From NCBI GenBank assembly GCA_013289665.1, contig JABCZN010000014.1, forward strand, positions 62,001-126,000: a DNA stretch of 64,000 bases, in the 5' to 3' direction. The notes beneath the pieces were generated by a model. That model saw only the letters and a list, made by a program, of their open reading frames with translations. It was not told the origin of the DNA and ran no database searches. The DNA comes from Acidobacteriota bacterium (GTDB lineage Bacteria; Acidobacteriota; Terriglobia; Acidiferrales; UBA7541). Shown here piece by piece: positions 17,429 to 26,748 of this stretch. The position numbers and the translations under genes are program-made. Numbering within the stretch: the stretch's first letter is position 1; each line of letters starts with the position of its first letter.

Positions 17429-19360
17429 TTAAGGAACGATCTTCGTGATCCTCGTTGCCCAGTTCGCCAGCTCCGTGCGGGTGTTGCCGCAGCGGAAGTT
17501 GCTGGTCAGCCAGCCGGTCAGCGTGCAGGTCTGGTTCACGTATTCCGACGCGATCCAGACCGAATTGCCGTCGCTCACCGCGGCCCCGTAGTCTCCCCAG
17601 CGCGACCGGGTCCCGTTCGAGGCCGTCGGATTGTAGCCGGTGAAGCCGTCATCCGGCCCCAGTCCTTCCGCGGCGATGTGAATTTCGCCAACGCCGATCT
17701 TGGCATCAATCCCCGCGTAGCCGGCGCTCGGATAGTGATCGTCACCCAAAACGGTGAAGGCCATGACGCCTCTCCCGCTCTGCGTCACCGCAATCGCGGG
17801 ATAGGTCAGGTTGTTTCCGGAAATTCCAGCGTAGCCCTGCTGGTCCACATTCCCCGAATGCGGGTTGATCACAAAATACGCGACACCCGACCGCGGCGCG
17901 CTGTCTCCGTCAATGATTAGCCCGGTGTCCAGCGCGGCCCACAGCTTTCCGTTCGCCAGCACCACCTGTTGCATTCGCGAATCGTTGCTGTCCACCGTCT
18001 TTTCCGGATTGGGGAACGGCCCGCCCGCGCCAACCAGCAATCGCCAGCAGCCGAAGAGCGTCGCGCTCACCTGTATGGTCGAATCCGCCAGGCACTCCCC
18101 CTGCGGAAAGTCCCCCGCTTTTTGGTTCGCTCGTCCGGGCACGGCGTAGGGAATCGTATTCACCACGCTCGCGCTGATGTTCAGCGCGGGTGCGCTGTCA
18201 ATCGAGCTTGTGTTGCTCACTGTCCAAAGCCGCAGCCGGCTGTCCACGCCGCTATCCTGAAACACCGCTTCGGAGCTCAGGAAATACTCCGTTCCGCCTT
18301 GGCTGCCCTCAAACTGATTTCCCGTCGAGGTCGCCGGCCACACCGTGAAACCCGGCGTGCCGTCCAGTTGCACGCCCAGGCTCGGATCGGCAGTGTCAAA
18401 CTGCACCACATTCACAAACGGCGCCCCCGCCGTCAACTGCCTCTTGGAAAACACGTAAATCTGCGCGCCATGAAACCCTGGCCCGGCCAGACTGTACTCA
18501 TTCGTCGTGAGATAGATCCCGTTCGCGTCCGCGCCGATGTGCGGATAGTCGCCCAGGCACGGCCCGTGGGCCCCATGGTTTCCCTGCACGCAGTGATGGT
18601 CGGGCGTTCCCTGGGTTCCATCATCCTGCACCGGAAGGCTGTAAACATTCCACGAACCGGTCGGATCCGCCGTAGCGCTCACTGCCAGGTCCAGGTGGTT
18701 GTTGCCATTGAGAGCCTGCGACGCTGGTTTTGCCCGATCCAGAGTCAACACCACATGGAACCACCGCTGCGTAGCGCCATCGAAGATGCAGCTTGGATCC
18801 GTAATCTCCGGGCCAAATGGCCCGCTGGGGCGGACAATGGCGGGCGCATAGCCGTAAAAACTGTTCAGGTCCGTGGGCGCGCTCACCGGATTGCCCGCGG
18901 TGTCAAAAATCTGCAGCGTGTCATTCACTGTTTCCAGCACAAAGCCATTTCCGACGCACATTCCCTGGTCGGGCGGCTCAATCGAAAACTGATTTCCACC
19001 CGCCGCAACAAAGCGCTGTTCGAAGTGATTGATCGCATCCACAGACAAAATTAATTCGGGATTTGACTTCGCTTTCCCCGCACCCGATTGCTTAATGCCG
19101 GCCCCCGGCCCCTTGGCAATTCCCCGGTTCACGGAGATGCCGGTACCGCTTCCGTCGGAACCATCGCTGTCACTGTCCGCCAGCGCGGAATCCAGCTCCG
19201 GTCCCAGCTGTGCATTCGCACTGACCGGAGGGGTCGCGGGCAACGGCCCGCTGCGCGTCAGCGGAACCTGGCGCACCGTCTGAGTCTGTGCCGCAACTCC
19301 CAACGGCAACAACATCACCACTAGCGCTAAACACAACACCACCACAGGACGAGATCGCAT
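17429..19360 (-). CDS. Large secreted protein of unknown function
   Basis: A 643-residue exported protein. The ATG at 19360 is preferred because GAGGAG lies seven bases upstream and a clean signal peptide follows (VVVLCLALVVMLLPLGVAAQ). A low-complexity Asp/Ser/Gly stretch (ADSDSDGSDGSGTG) follows at about residues 60-80. The main body has repeated motifs rich in Asp, Gly and Asn, such as PPDQGMCVGNGFVLETVND and CLGDYPHIGADANGIYLTT, which suggests a beta-propeller-like or sialidase-like fold. No catalytic motif is recognised. Several Cys near the C-terminus (YVNQTCTLTGW, NFRCGNTRTE) may form disulfides. It has its own promoter candidate and terminator, so it is probably monocistronic. Confidence 0.75.
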   Translation of the reverse strand: MRSRPVVVLCLALVVMLLPLGVAAQTQTVRQVPLTRSGPLPATPPVSANAQLGPELDSALADSDSDGSDGSGTGISVNRGIAKGPGAGIKQSGAGKAKSNPELILSVDAINHFEQRFVAAGGNQFSIEPPDQGMCVGNGFVLETVNDTLQIFDTAGNPVSAPTDLNSFYGYAPAIVRPSGPFGPEITDPSCIFDGATQRWFHVVLTLDRAKPASQALNGNNHLDLAVSATADPTGSWNVYSLPVQDDGTQGTPDHHCVQGNHGAHGPCLGDYPHIGADANGIYLTTNEYSLAGPGFHGAQIYVFSKRQLTAGAPFVNVVQFDTADPSLGVQLDGTPGFTVWPATSTGNQFEGSQGGTEYFLSSEAVFQDSGVDSRLRLWTVSNTSSIDSAPALNISASVVNTIPYAVPGRANQKAGDFPQGECLADSTIQVSATLFGCWRLLVGAGGPFPNPEKTVDSNDSRMQQVVLANGKLWAALDTGLIIDGDSAPRSGVAYFVINPHSGNVDQQGYAGISGNNLTYPAIAVTQSGRGVMAFTVLGDDHYPSAGYAGIDAKIGVGEIHIAAEGLGPDDGFTGYNPTASNGTRSRWGDYGAAVSDGNSVWIASEYVNQTCTLTGWLTSNFRCGNTRTELANWATRITKIVP

Positions 19361-19447
19361 CGTTTGTCTCCTCTTCAAAATTTCGGTTTGTAACGTGGGC
19401 GGACCACTTCGCTCGACTCTTTCCTTCCATAACCGCGCGGGGAGCCA

Positions 19448-19475
19448 AGCATAATCCCTCCTTGACAGTTGTCAA
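19448..19475 (-). promoter_or_regulatory. Candidate promoter with palindromic -35 element
   Basis: TTGACAgtTGTCAA at 19462-19475 is a perfect inverted repeat containing a consensus -35 hexamer on each strand. On the minus strand TTGACA (19475-19470) is followed after 16 bases by TATGCT (19453-19448), well placed for the secreted-protein gene starting at 19360. On the plus strand TTGACA is followed after 17 bases by the weaker TGTAAG (19485-19490). Confidence 0.55.
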
Positions 19476-19871
19476 CCTTGTATTTGTAAGTACTGGGTGG
19501 CATACCCTTTTCCCCGCCGTTCTGAATCGATGCTATTCACTTCCAAAATCCCTATCTTGAGTTTTCGAGCAGAATAGTCTTGAAGCAGTGCCGGATTCGG
19601 CCGAGGGCCCGATGGAACGTGCGCCGAGAGGATAACTGACACTTGCCACTATTTTTGGGCAAGTCTCCGGAGGGAATTCAAGCTCCCAAACGCCGCCCGG
19701 AGTTGCCGCACCACCCGCTTCTGACGCGGCATCACCATCGTGCCGACCGGCGGCCATAGCCCGCGGCGAATTTGCCTTCCAGGTCAAATTACGCTTGATT
19801 ATCGGACTTTTGAAAACCGTTGGTAATTAGAATGGATGCGTCCGGGAGAGGTGGTCCCTCTGGGAATTCTC

Positions 19872-20924
19872 ATGGCAAATAGGAAGATGAAATTCACCGT
19901 CGAGTTTTGCCTCTGCTCGGCGCGACCCAAGCTGGCCACCGGGACGCATGGTGCACTCTCTTTTCTATCGTTCTTCTTGCTCTTTCTCCTTACGCCGCCC
20001 CTCTGGGCACAGGTCAAACATTGGAATTCCGGGCAAAGAGATCGCGTGGCTGAGTGTGTCGGCAGAATCTTAAAGCGGAAAGCCCTGATTGACGTAGGGT
20101 CATCGGTTGACGCATCAATATGCGAAGGCGAAACCGCTGAAGGAGTCGTGAAGCGCTTGGGGGAAAAGAGTTTGAAACTGATCTCGAACGACCAGTGGGT
20201 CCTGGTCTCGGACAATCTACCGAGCACCGGGAAAATTATCGTTGTGACCCGCCTGACAGCGCCTGAACTAACGAGAGTTCAGCAAGATCTTCTCGAGACA
20301 ATACTGATCGAGCAATCGCGGTTCATCCCTGTCGAATATGCGCTCGACAGGGAGGCTGACGGCTCGCAAACGGTAGACATCCTCCTCGACTACGATGTTA
20401 CCGTGATGCCTGGAAACGCCCCTGGGGTTCTGCGTATGGCCGTGTTGCTTCACCAGTCCGACGTCAACCGCATCATCTTCGTGGAAACGCAGAATGGCGC
20501 ATTCGATGTGAAGTGGGATTCGGGAGAATTAGACGCAGCAAAAGTCGACGTGGACTTCGATGACGTAGATGGCGACGGAAACGAAGAGATTGTGGTTACG
20601 GGAGAGCGATCGCTTGACTATGACAGCCCCAAGGACCATGTATTGGCCGTGTTTGACGCTGAAGGCAGAGAATTGACACGGCAGGAAAAATGCACCAATT
20701 ACGAATACGCGGCCACCAGATCTGAAGCGGAATTGGTTTGTCCGATTGAAGGGGTGGACGTTTCGTTCATAACTGAAACTGTCCCCTGGGAGATTGAAGC
20801 GTCGCGGGGTGGGACTTCGGGCAAAATGAAAAGCACGATATTCAGGTTAATGAAAGAGAAAGGAAGATACGTCGCGGTTGCTTCGCCTACCGCCAAATCT
20901 GCACTGAAAAACGCCAAACCTTAG
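19872..20924 (+). CDS. Exported protein of unknown function with an acidic Asp-rich loop
   Basis: About 350 residues from ATG 19872; starts at 19836 and 19887 are also in frame and the choice is uncertain. A hydrophobic segment (SFLSFFLLFLLTPPLWAQ) ends in a plausible signal-peptidase site and is preceded by a long n-region. The mature part has a predicted alpha/beta start and then VDVDFDDVDGDGNEEIVV, an Asp-rich loop of the FG-GAP/VCBS calcium-binding type. Four Cys in the mature part may form disulfides. No family is recognised. It is isolated: divergent from the large secreted protein and convergent with gltX. Confidence 0.7.
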   Translation: MANRKMKFTVEFCLCSARPKLATGTHGALSFLSFFLLFLLTPPLWAQVKHWNSGQRDRVAECVGRILKRKALIDVGSSVDASICEGETAEGVVKRLGEKSLKLISNDQWVLVSDNLPSTGKIIVVTRLTAPELTRVQQDLLETILIEQSRFIPVEYALDREADGSQTVDILLDYDVTVMPGNAPGVLRMAVLLHQSDVNRIIFVETQNGAFDVKWDSGELDAAKVDVDFDDVDGDGNEEIVVTGERSLDYDSPKDHVLAVFDAEGRELTRQEKCTNYEYAATRSEAELVCPIEGVDVSFITETVPWEIEASRGGTSGKMKSTIFRLMKEKGRYVAVASPTAKSALKNAKP

Positions 20925-20986
20925 GATCGATTTCCGCGCATTCTTGAGCTTTCGGCTGTCAGCTAACGGCTTTCAACTTGCCCGCC

Positions 20987-22459
20987 CTACTTCCATTCCG
21001 TGAGCGCATCGCGCAGCCGCCCGACCACCCGCTCCTGCCCCAGCGCCACCATGGTGTCAAACAGCGGCGGCGCCACCGCCTGGCCCACAATCGCCACACG
21101 CGTAGCGTTGATCAGCAATCCCGCTTTCACGCCGCCCTCTTCCGCCACCTTCCGCGCCGCGTGGTCGCAGGCATCGTGATTCCACTCCGGCAGCGCCGCC
21201 AGCGCATCCGCCAGCTTCGCCAGCAGCCCCGGCACCTTCTCGTCCTTCCAGAATTTCGCCTTCGCGGCCGGATCAATCGCAAATTCATCGCTGAAAAACG
21301 CCCGCGACCAGCTTGAAAAATCCGGCAGCAACCGAATCCGCGGCCGCAGCAGGTCCACGGTCTTCAGAAACCACCCGTGCCCTGCGCCCGCCGCCCACTC
21401 TTCCTTCCACAATCCGTCCTCCTTCAACTGCGCTTCCACTTCGGGCAGCAAATCCCCGATCGGCAGCTTCTGCAAATACTGCGTGTTGAACCACTCCAGC
21501 TTCGCCCGGTCAAACACCCCGTTCGTCCGGCTCACGCCCTGCAGTGAAAACTTCTCCAGCAATTGCGATGTCCGCAAAAACTCCTCATCCCCGCCCGGCG
21601 ACCAGCCGAGCAGCGCCAGGAAATTCCGGAATGCCTCCGGCAAGAATCCCTCGCGCTTGTACATGTTCACGTCCGTCGCCCCATGCCGCTTCGAAAGCCG
21701 CGACTTGTCCGGCCCCAGAATCAGCGGCACGTGCGCAAAAATCGGCGGCTCCGCCCCGAGCGACCGGTACAGCAGCACCTGCTTCGGTGTGTTCGAAATG
21801 TGGTCCGCGCCGCGAATCACGTGCGTGATCCGCATGTCAATGTCGTCCGCCACCACGCTCATCTGGTACATCGCCTGCCCAAACTCCTCGCCGTCTTTGC
21901 CGGAGCGCAGCAGCACGAAATCCTCAATCTCCTCGTTAGAAAACTCCCGCTCGCCAAACACCGCGTCAAAAAACTTCGTCGTGCCTCCCACTGGCACCTT
22001 GAAGCGTACGGCCGGCTTCGTCCCCGGCGTCGAAGGCTTCCCGTCGCGGCAACTGCAGCGCACGATCCGTCGCACCTTCGTGCCCTCGCCGCCCTCTTCT
22101 GCATGATCCCCGCCCACATATTTTTCCGGCGGGCAATAACACAAAAACGCGCTGCCGTTCGCCAGCAGCTTTTTCCCCGCCGCCTGGTAAAGCTCCGTCC
22201 GTTCGGACTGGTAGTACGGCCCTTCGTCCCAATCGACGCCTAGCCACTTCAGCCCTTCGAGGATTCCGGTCAGCAGTTCCGGCTTGTTCCGCTCCGCGTC
22301 GGTATCCTCAATCCGCAGGATCATCGCCCCGCGCTCTTTGCGTGCAAACAGCCAGTTAAACAGCGCCGTCCGCGCCCCGCCCACATGCAAATAACCGGTC
22401 GGTGAGGGCGCAAACCGCACCCGCACGCTCCCCGCCTGTGCTTTCCCCGCGTCTGTCAT
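20987..22459 (-). CDS. gltX: Glutamyl-tRNA synthetase
   Basis: A 490-residue class I aminoacyl-tRNA synthetase that charges tRNA(Glu), and in many bacteria also tRNA(Gln). The N-terminus has RFAPSPTGYLHVGGARTALF, with the HIGH-like HVGG at residues 25-28; the KMSKS-like site is KSRLSKR at 252-258. Two Cys pairs, C107-x-C109 and C135-x-C137, look like a structural zinc site; E. coli GltX uses C-x-C and C-x-H. Length and C-terminal helical anticodon-binding region are normal. It is a single gene, with the upstream side divergent toward a small gene. Confidence 0.95.
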   Translation of the reverse strand: MTDAGKAQAGSVRVRFAPSPTGYLHVGGARTALFNWLFARKERGAMILRIEDTDAERNKPELLTGILEGLKWLGVDWDEGPYYQSERTELYQAAGKKLLANGSAFLCYCPPEKYVGGDHAEEGGEGTKVRRIVRCSCRDGKPSTPGTKPAVRFKVPVGGTTKFFDAVFGEREFSNEEIEDFVLLRSGKDGEEFGQAMYQMSVVADDIDMRITHVIRGADHISNTPKQVLLYRSLGAEPPIFAHVPLILGPDKSRLSKRHGATDVNMYKREGFLPEAFRNFLALLGWSPGGDEEFLRTSQLLEKFSLQGVSRTNGVFDRAKLEWFNTQYLQKLPIGDLLPEVEAQLKEDGLWKEEWAAGAGHGWFLKTVDLLRPRIRLLPDFSSWSRAFFSDEFAIDPAAKAKFWKDEKVPGLLAKLADALAALPEWNHDACDHAARKVAEEGGVKAGLLINATRVAIVGQAVAPPLFDTMVALGQERVVGRLRDALTEWK

Positions 22460-22561
22460 GATATGTAAGCGCTCGCTCTCTTCCCCGAAATCCCCAGTTT
22501 ACCGGAACCCCCCGCAACCCGTCCAACCGTCTCAAGTCCCGGTTGGGCAGCTTGTAGTCGT

Positions 22562-22582
22562 CATCAGGTGCGGAATACCTGA
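22562..22582. promoter_or_regulatory. Inverted repeat upstream of gltX and the small gene
   Basis: ATCAGGT and ACCTGAT form a perfect 7-bp dyad with a 7-base spacer in the divergent region. It resembles a dimeric regulator site. No regulator can be assigned. Confidence 0.35.
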
Positions 22583-22679
22583 TCTTCATGCTGAGGCACC
22601 CGGCGAATGTGCGTTTACGGCTGATCGATTTTCCGGCAAATGGCTGCTGAAACCAGAGCCCATGAACCAGAAAAAGACA

Positions 22680-22688
22680 TGTTATAAT
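22680..22688 (+). promoter_or_regulatory. Extended -10 promoter element
   Basis: TGTTATAAT is a perfect extended -10 (TGnTATAAT). No good -35 lies 17 bases upstream, which is normal for this promoter class. Transcription would start near 22695, leaving room for GAGGT at 22698-22702 eight bases before the ATG at 22711. Confidence 0.55.
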
Positions 22689-22710
22689 GCCTTCTGCGAG
22701 GTAAAGGATC

Positions 22711-22893
22711 ATGGGCGTAAAGCGACTCATCGAACCGCGTGTCGACAATGGCTCCACGAATGACGATTTGAAGCGAAGCATCAACACTTTGCCTACTTCA
22801 AGCCCGAAAAATCCTGATCCAAATCCCTTTATTGTCGGGCGGAAACCCTCCCGGGGTAGCGCCAAGCCCGAAGCCTCCAGCATGGATCAGTAG
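22711..22893 (+). CDS. Small hypothetical protein (60 aa)
   Basis: A 60-residue polar protein, rich in Pro, Ser and Asn (NTLPTSSPKNPDPNPF), with no membrane segment or recognised family. It is included because a perfect extended -10 and a Shine-Dalgarno-like GAGGT sit at the right distances upstream. It ends 42 bp before the DUF6338-like gene, which has no clear ribosome site of its own, so the two may share a transcript. The base composition is not strongly coding-like, so doubt remains. Confidence 0.45.
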   Translation: MGVKRLIEPRVDNGSTNDDLKRSINTLPTSSPKNPDPNPFIVGRKPSRGSAKPEASSMDQ

Positions 22894-22935
22894 GCACACT
22901 GCAAAACACTCCAGCTGATAGTACTATAGCGGTTA

Positions 22936-23649
22936 ATGACCTTCGACATTACCGGACTGCTGATCTTCCTTCTCGCGATCGTTCCGGGTTTTATCGCCCA
23001 ACAAGCCCGTTCCCGCCTTGTCCCGCGTTCCCTTCGAACCCAGAGCGTTGTTGAAGAAACCGGGAATTACGTCTTCAACAGCATCGTGGTTCACCTGATT
23101 CTGTTTGCCTCCCTCAGAGTGACATTGGCCGTGTTTCAGAGCGTGATACCGGCAAGCCTCGGCGCGGCAATTGCGCAGAAACAGCTCCCGGCCTGGGCTT
23201 GGCAACATCGCTACCTGATTGCGGCCTATTACATCGCGAGTCTCCTGTCCGGCTGCGTGTTGGGTGTGCTGCGCGGTGTGGCGGAACGCGACAGGCGAAT
23301 CGGATCATGGCTCGCGGACAACCGATTTCTGCGCCCTCTACTGCTGCGCCTGGGGGTCCGCGCCTTTCTGGAAGAAGCCCCCGTGTGGTATGAAGCACTG
23401 CGGGAAACAACCCGCGATGAGCGCACTTTCGTTGAGGTAAGAATGAAACAGAATGGCGGGTTCTACACCGGGGAATTGAAAAGCTACGGAATTGTTCCGG
23501 ACTCCGAGCCGAACAAGGACTTCCTGCTTGTAAACGCTGCCTATAAGAAGCAGGAAAGCGACACCTATGTCTCCTTGGCCGCGGACGGAGTGCTGCTCAA
23601 CTTCGCCGACGCCGAATCCATCTCGTTCATTAAGGAGACGATCGCTTGA
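22936..23649 (+). CDS. DUF6338-like membrane protein
   Basis: A 237-residue protein with N-terminal TM segment GLLIFLLAIVPGFIAQQ, a second around residues 45-70 and a third near 95-110 (YLIAAYYIASLLSGCVLGV). A cytoplasmic C-terminal domain follows (FVEVRMKQNGGFYTGELKSY, then SDTYVSLAADGVLL). The PGFI signature after the first helix and the small beta-rich tail fit DUF6338, a family of unknown function. No Shine-Dalgarno is visible before the ATG, so it may depend on the small gene upstream. Family assignment is from memory and moderate. Confidence 0.6.
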   Translation: MTFDITGLLIFLLAIVPGFIAQQARSRLVPRSLRTQSVVEETGNYVFNSIVVHLILFASLRVTLAVFQSVIPASLGAAIAQKQLPAWAWQHRYLIAAYYIASLLSGCVLGVLRGVAERDRRIGSWLADNRFLRPLLLRLGVRAFLEEAPVWYEALRETTRDERTFVEVRMKQNGGFYTGELKSYGIVPDSEPNKDFLLVNAAYKKQESDTYVSLAADGVLLNFADAESISFIKETIA

Positions 23650-23949
23650 GTGCAGCTTCTTGAACGCCACTGCGGCTAACCAGCCCCCTTCACAACGCTG
23701 CAAAGTTCATCAAGCGAAATTCCGCCGGCCAGAAATTTCGGTAAACAAAATGAACGCGCTTGTGATATGTTCACCGCTCCCGCCAGGACGAAAGTGACGC
23801 TCTGATGGGGCCAATCTAACCGTTCGGCAAGAGACGAATTTCAGTTGGCCGGTGTTTGCGGGCCACGGGGTCACACGCGAAGAACTGAATTCCATCCTCA
23901 TTGGCAAAACAAATCGCAAATCAAATCCAAGGGAAATTCCGGAGCATCC
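23650..23949. other. Gene-free intergenic stretch
   Basis: The only open frame on the plus strand here is the untranslated-looking extension of the amidase frame. No RNA, repeat or terminator was recognised. The promoter of the secreted amidase should lie here. Confidence 0.4.
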
Positions 23950-26358
23950 ATGTTCAGTTCGAAGAGAGCATTTTTCCTGCTTGCCATTACGCTAGCGGCG
24001 GCTGAAGCAGCCCATTCACAACAGGCCGCCTTCCACCTGGAGGAGGCGACCATCGACGACGTGCATCAGGCGATCCGGAATGGCCGGATCACCTGCAAAG
24101 GATTGATCCAGCTTTATCTGAATCGCGCCAAAGCCTATAACGGGGTCAGCAATGTGCTGGTCACAAAACACGGAGAGCCGGTCGCGCCGGCGCCGGGGGT
24201 CGTTCGCGCAGGCTCACCACTCAGATTTCCTACCCAGACGGTAGCCGTTGCCACTCTTCTGCCCGATTTCGACGAGTATGCCGGGCCGCCCGTTGAGTTT
24301 GGGAGGATGGAATCCACCGCGTCCGATCCGGCCGTCGAACAACAGTTCGGCATGACCATCGGCATTCCCAACGCAGGCCAACTGAATGCGCTCGGCACCC
24401 TCAATATTCGCGGCGAACGCTCTGTGACCTGCAAAGGAGACCGCGATCGGCGCCCGTCCGAGGGGCCGCTGCCCCCCGGCTCGCCGGCGGTCTGCGAGGA
24501 ATTCCGCAAGCAACCGGATGCGCTCGAGCGCGCGGCCGAACTCGACGCGCAATACGGAGGCAATCCCGACCTGGCGAAAATGCCCATGTACTGTGTCGCA
24601 TTCTCCTTCAAAGATGCGTTTGACACCAAGGACATGCGCAGCACGGGCGGCGGCGATGCGAACTACGACATTGACTTCCCCGCCCGCGACCAGACGCTCG
24701 TCGCCCAGCTTAGGGAAAAAGGCGCCATCATCTACGCCAAAACCGCGAACACGGAATACAACGGTCGTCCGGTCCCCTCCACCCGCGGCGGCGCAGGCGC
24801 AGAGCGAGGCGCCAACAAGCCCACAAAGGTATTTGTCTCGGTCCAGGGCTATCAGCGCAGCACTTGGGCGGGAAACCCCAGCAACGTCTATGACACCACG
24901 CGCGCCGCCTCCATCGGTTCAAGCTCCGGCTCAGGTGTCTCCGTCAGCGCAAACCTTGCCGCCTGCAGCATTTGTGAAGAGACCAGCCTGTCCTGCCGCG
25001 GCCCGTCCAATCACAACGCGGTGGCCCTGATCCTGCCTCACAAGTCGCTCATTTCTTTTCTCGGCGGGGCAATCGGCGCGGACATTTACCTCGATCGCAG
25101 CGGCATCATGTGCCGCACGGTGCGAGATGCGGCAAAAGTACTGGATGCTCTCAAGGATCAGTCCAACGGATACTACGATCCACGCGACATCTTCACCACG
25201 GTCCCCGGATCGAGTGTCTTGAACAGGCCTTACGCCGACAGCGTGGCCTCGCCGGGCGCGCGGGGCTCCTTGCGGGGAATGCGCATCGGGATCCTCCGAG
25301 AATCCATGCTCACTTTCCCGGGCACAAAAGCGGACGAACCGATTTCAGAAGCGGCAGCCAAAGAGATCAAATCCATTCTGGGCGACTACCTGGGAGCTAC
25401 TCTGGTCGAATCCGTCGATCCGCTCTGGCCGGATGATCCCAGTATCGAAAACATGTCGCCTTCCTACACCCAGGCTCTGGCCCAACTTGTCCCCGTATTT
25501 TTCCCCGACATTCTTTATCGCCTTAAGCCAGACGGCCGGCCTCAATTCCCGGAGTTTGCCGGGAAAATAAAACCGACGGAATTCGCTCCAGGGAAGACGC
25601 TCGGTACCGGCACCATGAAGCCCATCGATTATTTCCTCAATCTAGCGGAAGGACGCGTGCCCATCCCCAGGAACCTGAATATTCGCGCGATCGAAGAGGT
25701 GGTGGAATCCAACGCCTTCACGCTTGAATTCAATCAATATGCCATGCGGCGGGCAGCCGATTGGAAAGAACGCGGATTCATCGAATCCTTGATTGATTTC
25801 CCCACTCTCAATGCGCGCTCGAAGTTCTGGGGCGATGATCAGCGCGCGGCCTTCAAGAATTGGGAAGAAATGGTTGACATGCGCAACTCGCTCGGAGACC
25901 GCCAAGGCATCGACGAGCACATTATGATGCGAGAGTTACTCCGTCGCGTGGAAATGAAGGTGCTCTCGGAAAACCACCTCGACGCCGTCGTCCGCCTCCA
26001 CTATTCCCTGCCGCCCGGCAAGATTGGCTTAGCGCCTCAACCTGAGCCGCCCGACGACACCCGAGGTGAACTGCGCATGGGGCCTTTCGCCGGTCTGACC
26101 GAAGTCCTTATTCCCGCCGGCTATGTTCGCACAGTCTATGATCCCGTCTTCCTACTGAGTCCCGATAAAAAGAGATATATCCCCACCAACAACAACACGC
26201 CTCGGACTCTGCCGCCACCCGGTCTGCCCTTCTCTCTCGTTTTCCGGGCGGAGCCAGGAAGGGAAGATATCATTTTGAAGATTGCCTCCGCCTACGAAGC
26301 GGCTTCCAAGCGCCGTATTCCTCCCCCTCAATTCGGACCACTGCCAGGCGAACCGTAG
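23950..26358 (+). CDS. Large exported amidase-signature family protein
   Basis: About 802 residues from ATG 23950, preceded by GGAG at good spacing and followed by a signal peptide (FFLLAITLAAAEAAHSQ). Amidase-signature residues can be traced: Lys221 in AFSFKDAFDT, a Ser cluster around 324-326 in GSSSGSGVSVSA, and the likely nucleophile Ser348 in ETSLSCRGPS. The usual GGSSGGS and DTGGSIRxP are altered, and the protein is about 300 residues longer than typical amidases, with inserts before the triad and a long C-terminal part. It probably hydrolyses amides or esters in the periplasm or outside the cell. Substrate is unknown. A standard-length paralogue is at 2056-3492. Confidence 0.75.
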   Translation: MFSSKRAFFLLAITLAAAEAAHSQQAAFHLEEATIDDVHQAIRNGRITCKGLIQLYLNRAKAYNGVSNVLVTKHGEPVAPAPGVVRAGSPLRFPTQTVAVATLLPDFDEYAGPPVEFGRMESTASDPAVEQQFGMTIGIPNAGQLNALGTLNIRGERSVTCKGDRDRRPSEGPLPPGSPAVCEEFRKQPDALERAAELDAQYGGNPDLAKMPMYCVAFSFKDAFDTKDMRSTGGGDANYDIDFPARDQTLVAQLREKGAIIYAKTANTEYNGRPVPSTRGGAGAERGANKPTKVFVSVQGYQRSTWAGNPSNVYDTTRAASIGSSSGSGVSVSANLAACSICEETSLSCRGPSNHNAVALILPHKSLISFLGGAIGADIYLDRSGIMCRTVRDAAKVLDALKDQSNGYYDPRDIFTTVPGSSVLNRPYADSVASPGARGSLRGMRIGILRESMLTFPGTKADEPISEAAAKEIKSILGDYLGATLVESVDPLWPDDPSIENMSPSYTQALAQLVPVFFPDILYRLKPDGRPQFPEFAGKIKPTEFAPGKTLGTGTMKPIDYFLNLAEGRVPIPRNLNIRAIEEVVESNAFTLEFNQYAMRRAADWKERGFIESLIDFPTLNARSKFWGDDQRAAFKNWEEMVDMRNSLGDRQGIDEHIMMRELLRRVEMKVLSENHLDAVVRLHYSLPPGKIGLAPQPEPPDDTRGELRMGPFAGLTEVLIPAGYVRTVYDPVFLLSPDKKRYIPTNNNTPRTLPPPGLPFSLVFRAEPGREDIILKIASAYEAASKRRIPPPQFGPLPGEP

Positions 26359-26748
26359 GGATACGCCCAGGATGACAATCGCCAATCAGTGATTCCGGCC
26401 TGATTCTGGCCCTCACAGAGTTTCCACGTGAACTCCGCTCCGCACGCTCGATACTCTTGCGGTGACTCCCGTCCGGCAGTGTTCAAACCGGGCCTCCTAC
26501 CCCGTGTCCCTCCCCCTACTACCTCTTTCGCTACCAGTACTTCCGTAGCGTTGCTCCACGATTTCCCCTGCCTCATAATCCTTGATGATTCGTATTCTGC
26601 AAGGTTTGGGGGCCACCGGTAGAAATGGTCGGGTGCGTTTAACTCCGCTTCAGGCACATCCTAATTTTTTCGCGAGTGCCCGCCCACTCTTTCTTCCAGT
26701 CGCTCTTTTGATTCCCCGCGCCTTGCGGAACGACCCAACTGGCCCCGA
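26359..26748. other. Gene-free intergenic stretch
   Basis: No gene with recognisable features was found in this stretch between two plus-strand genes. It presumably carries the promoter of the large GGDEF/HD-GYP gene. No repeat or hairpin of note was seen. Confidence 0.4.

Noticed and set aside
22356..22883. 175-codon minus-strand frame overlapping the gltX start and the small gene
   Set aside because: Runs into gltX out of frame and has no supporting signals; the region upstream of gltX is better explained by promoters and the small gene.
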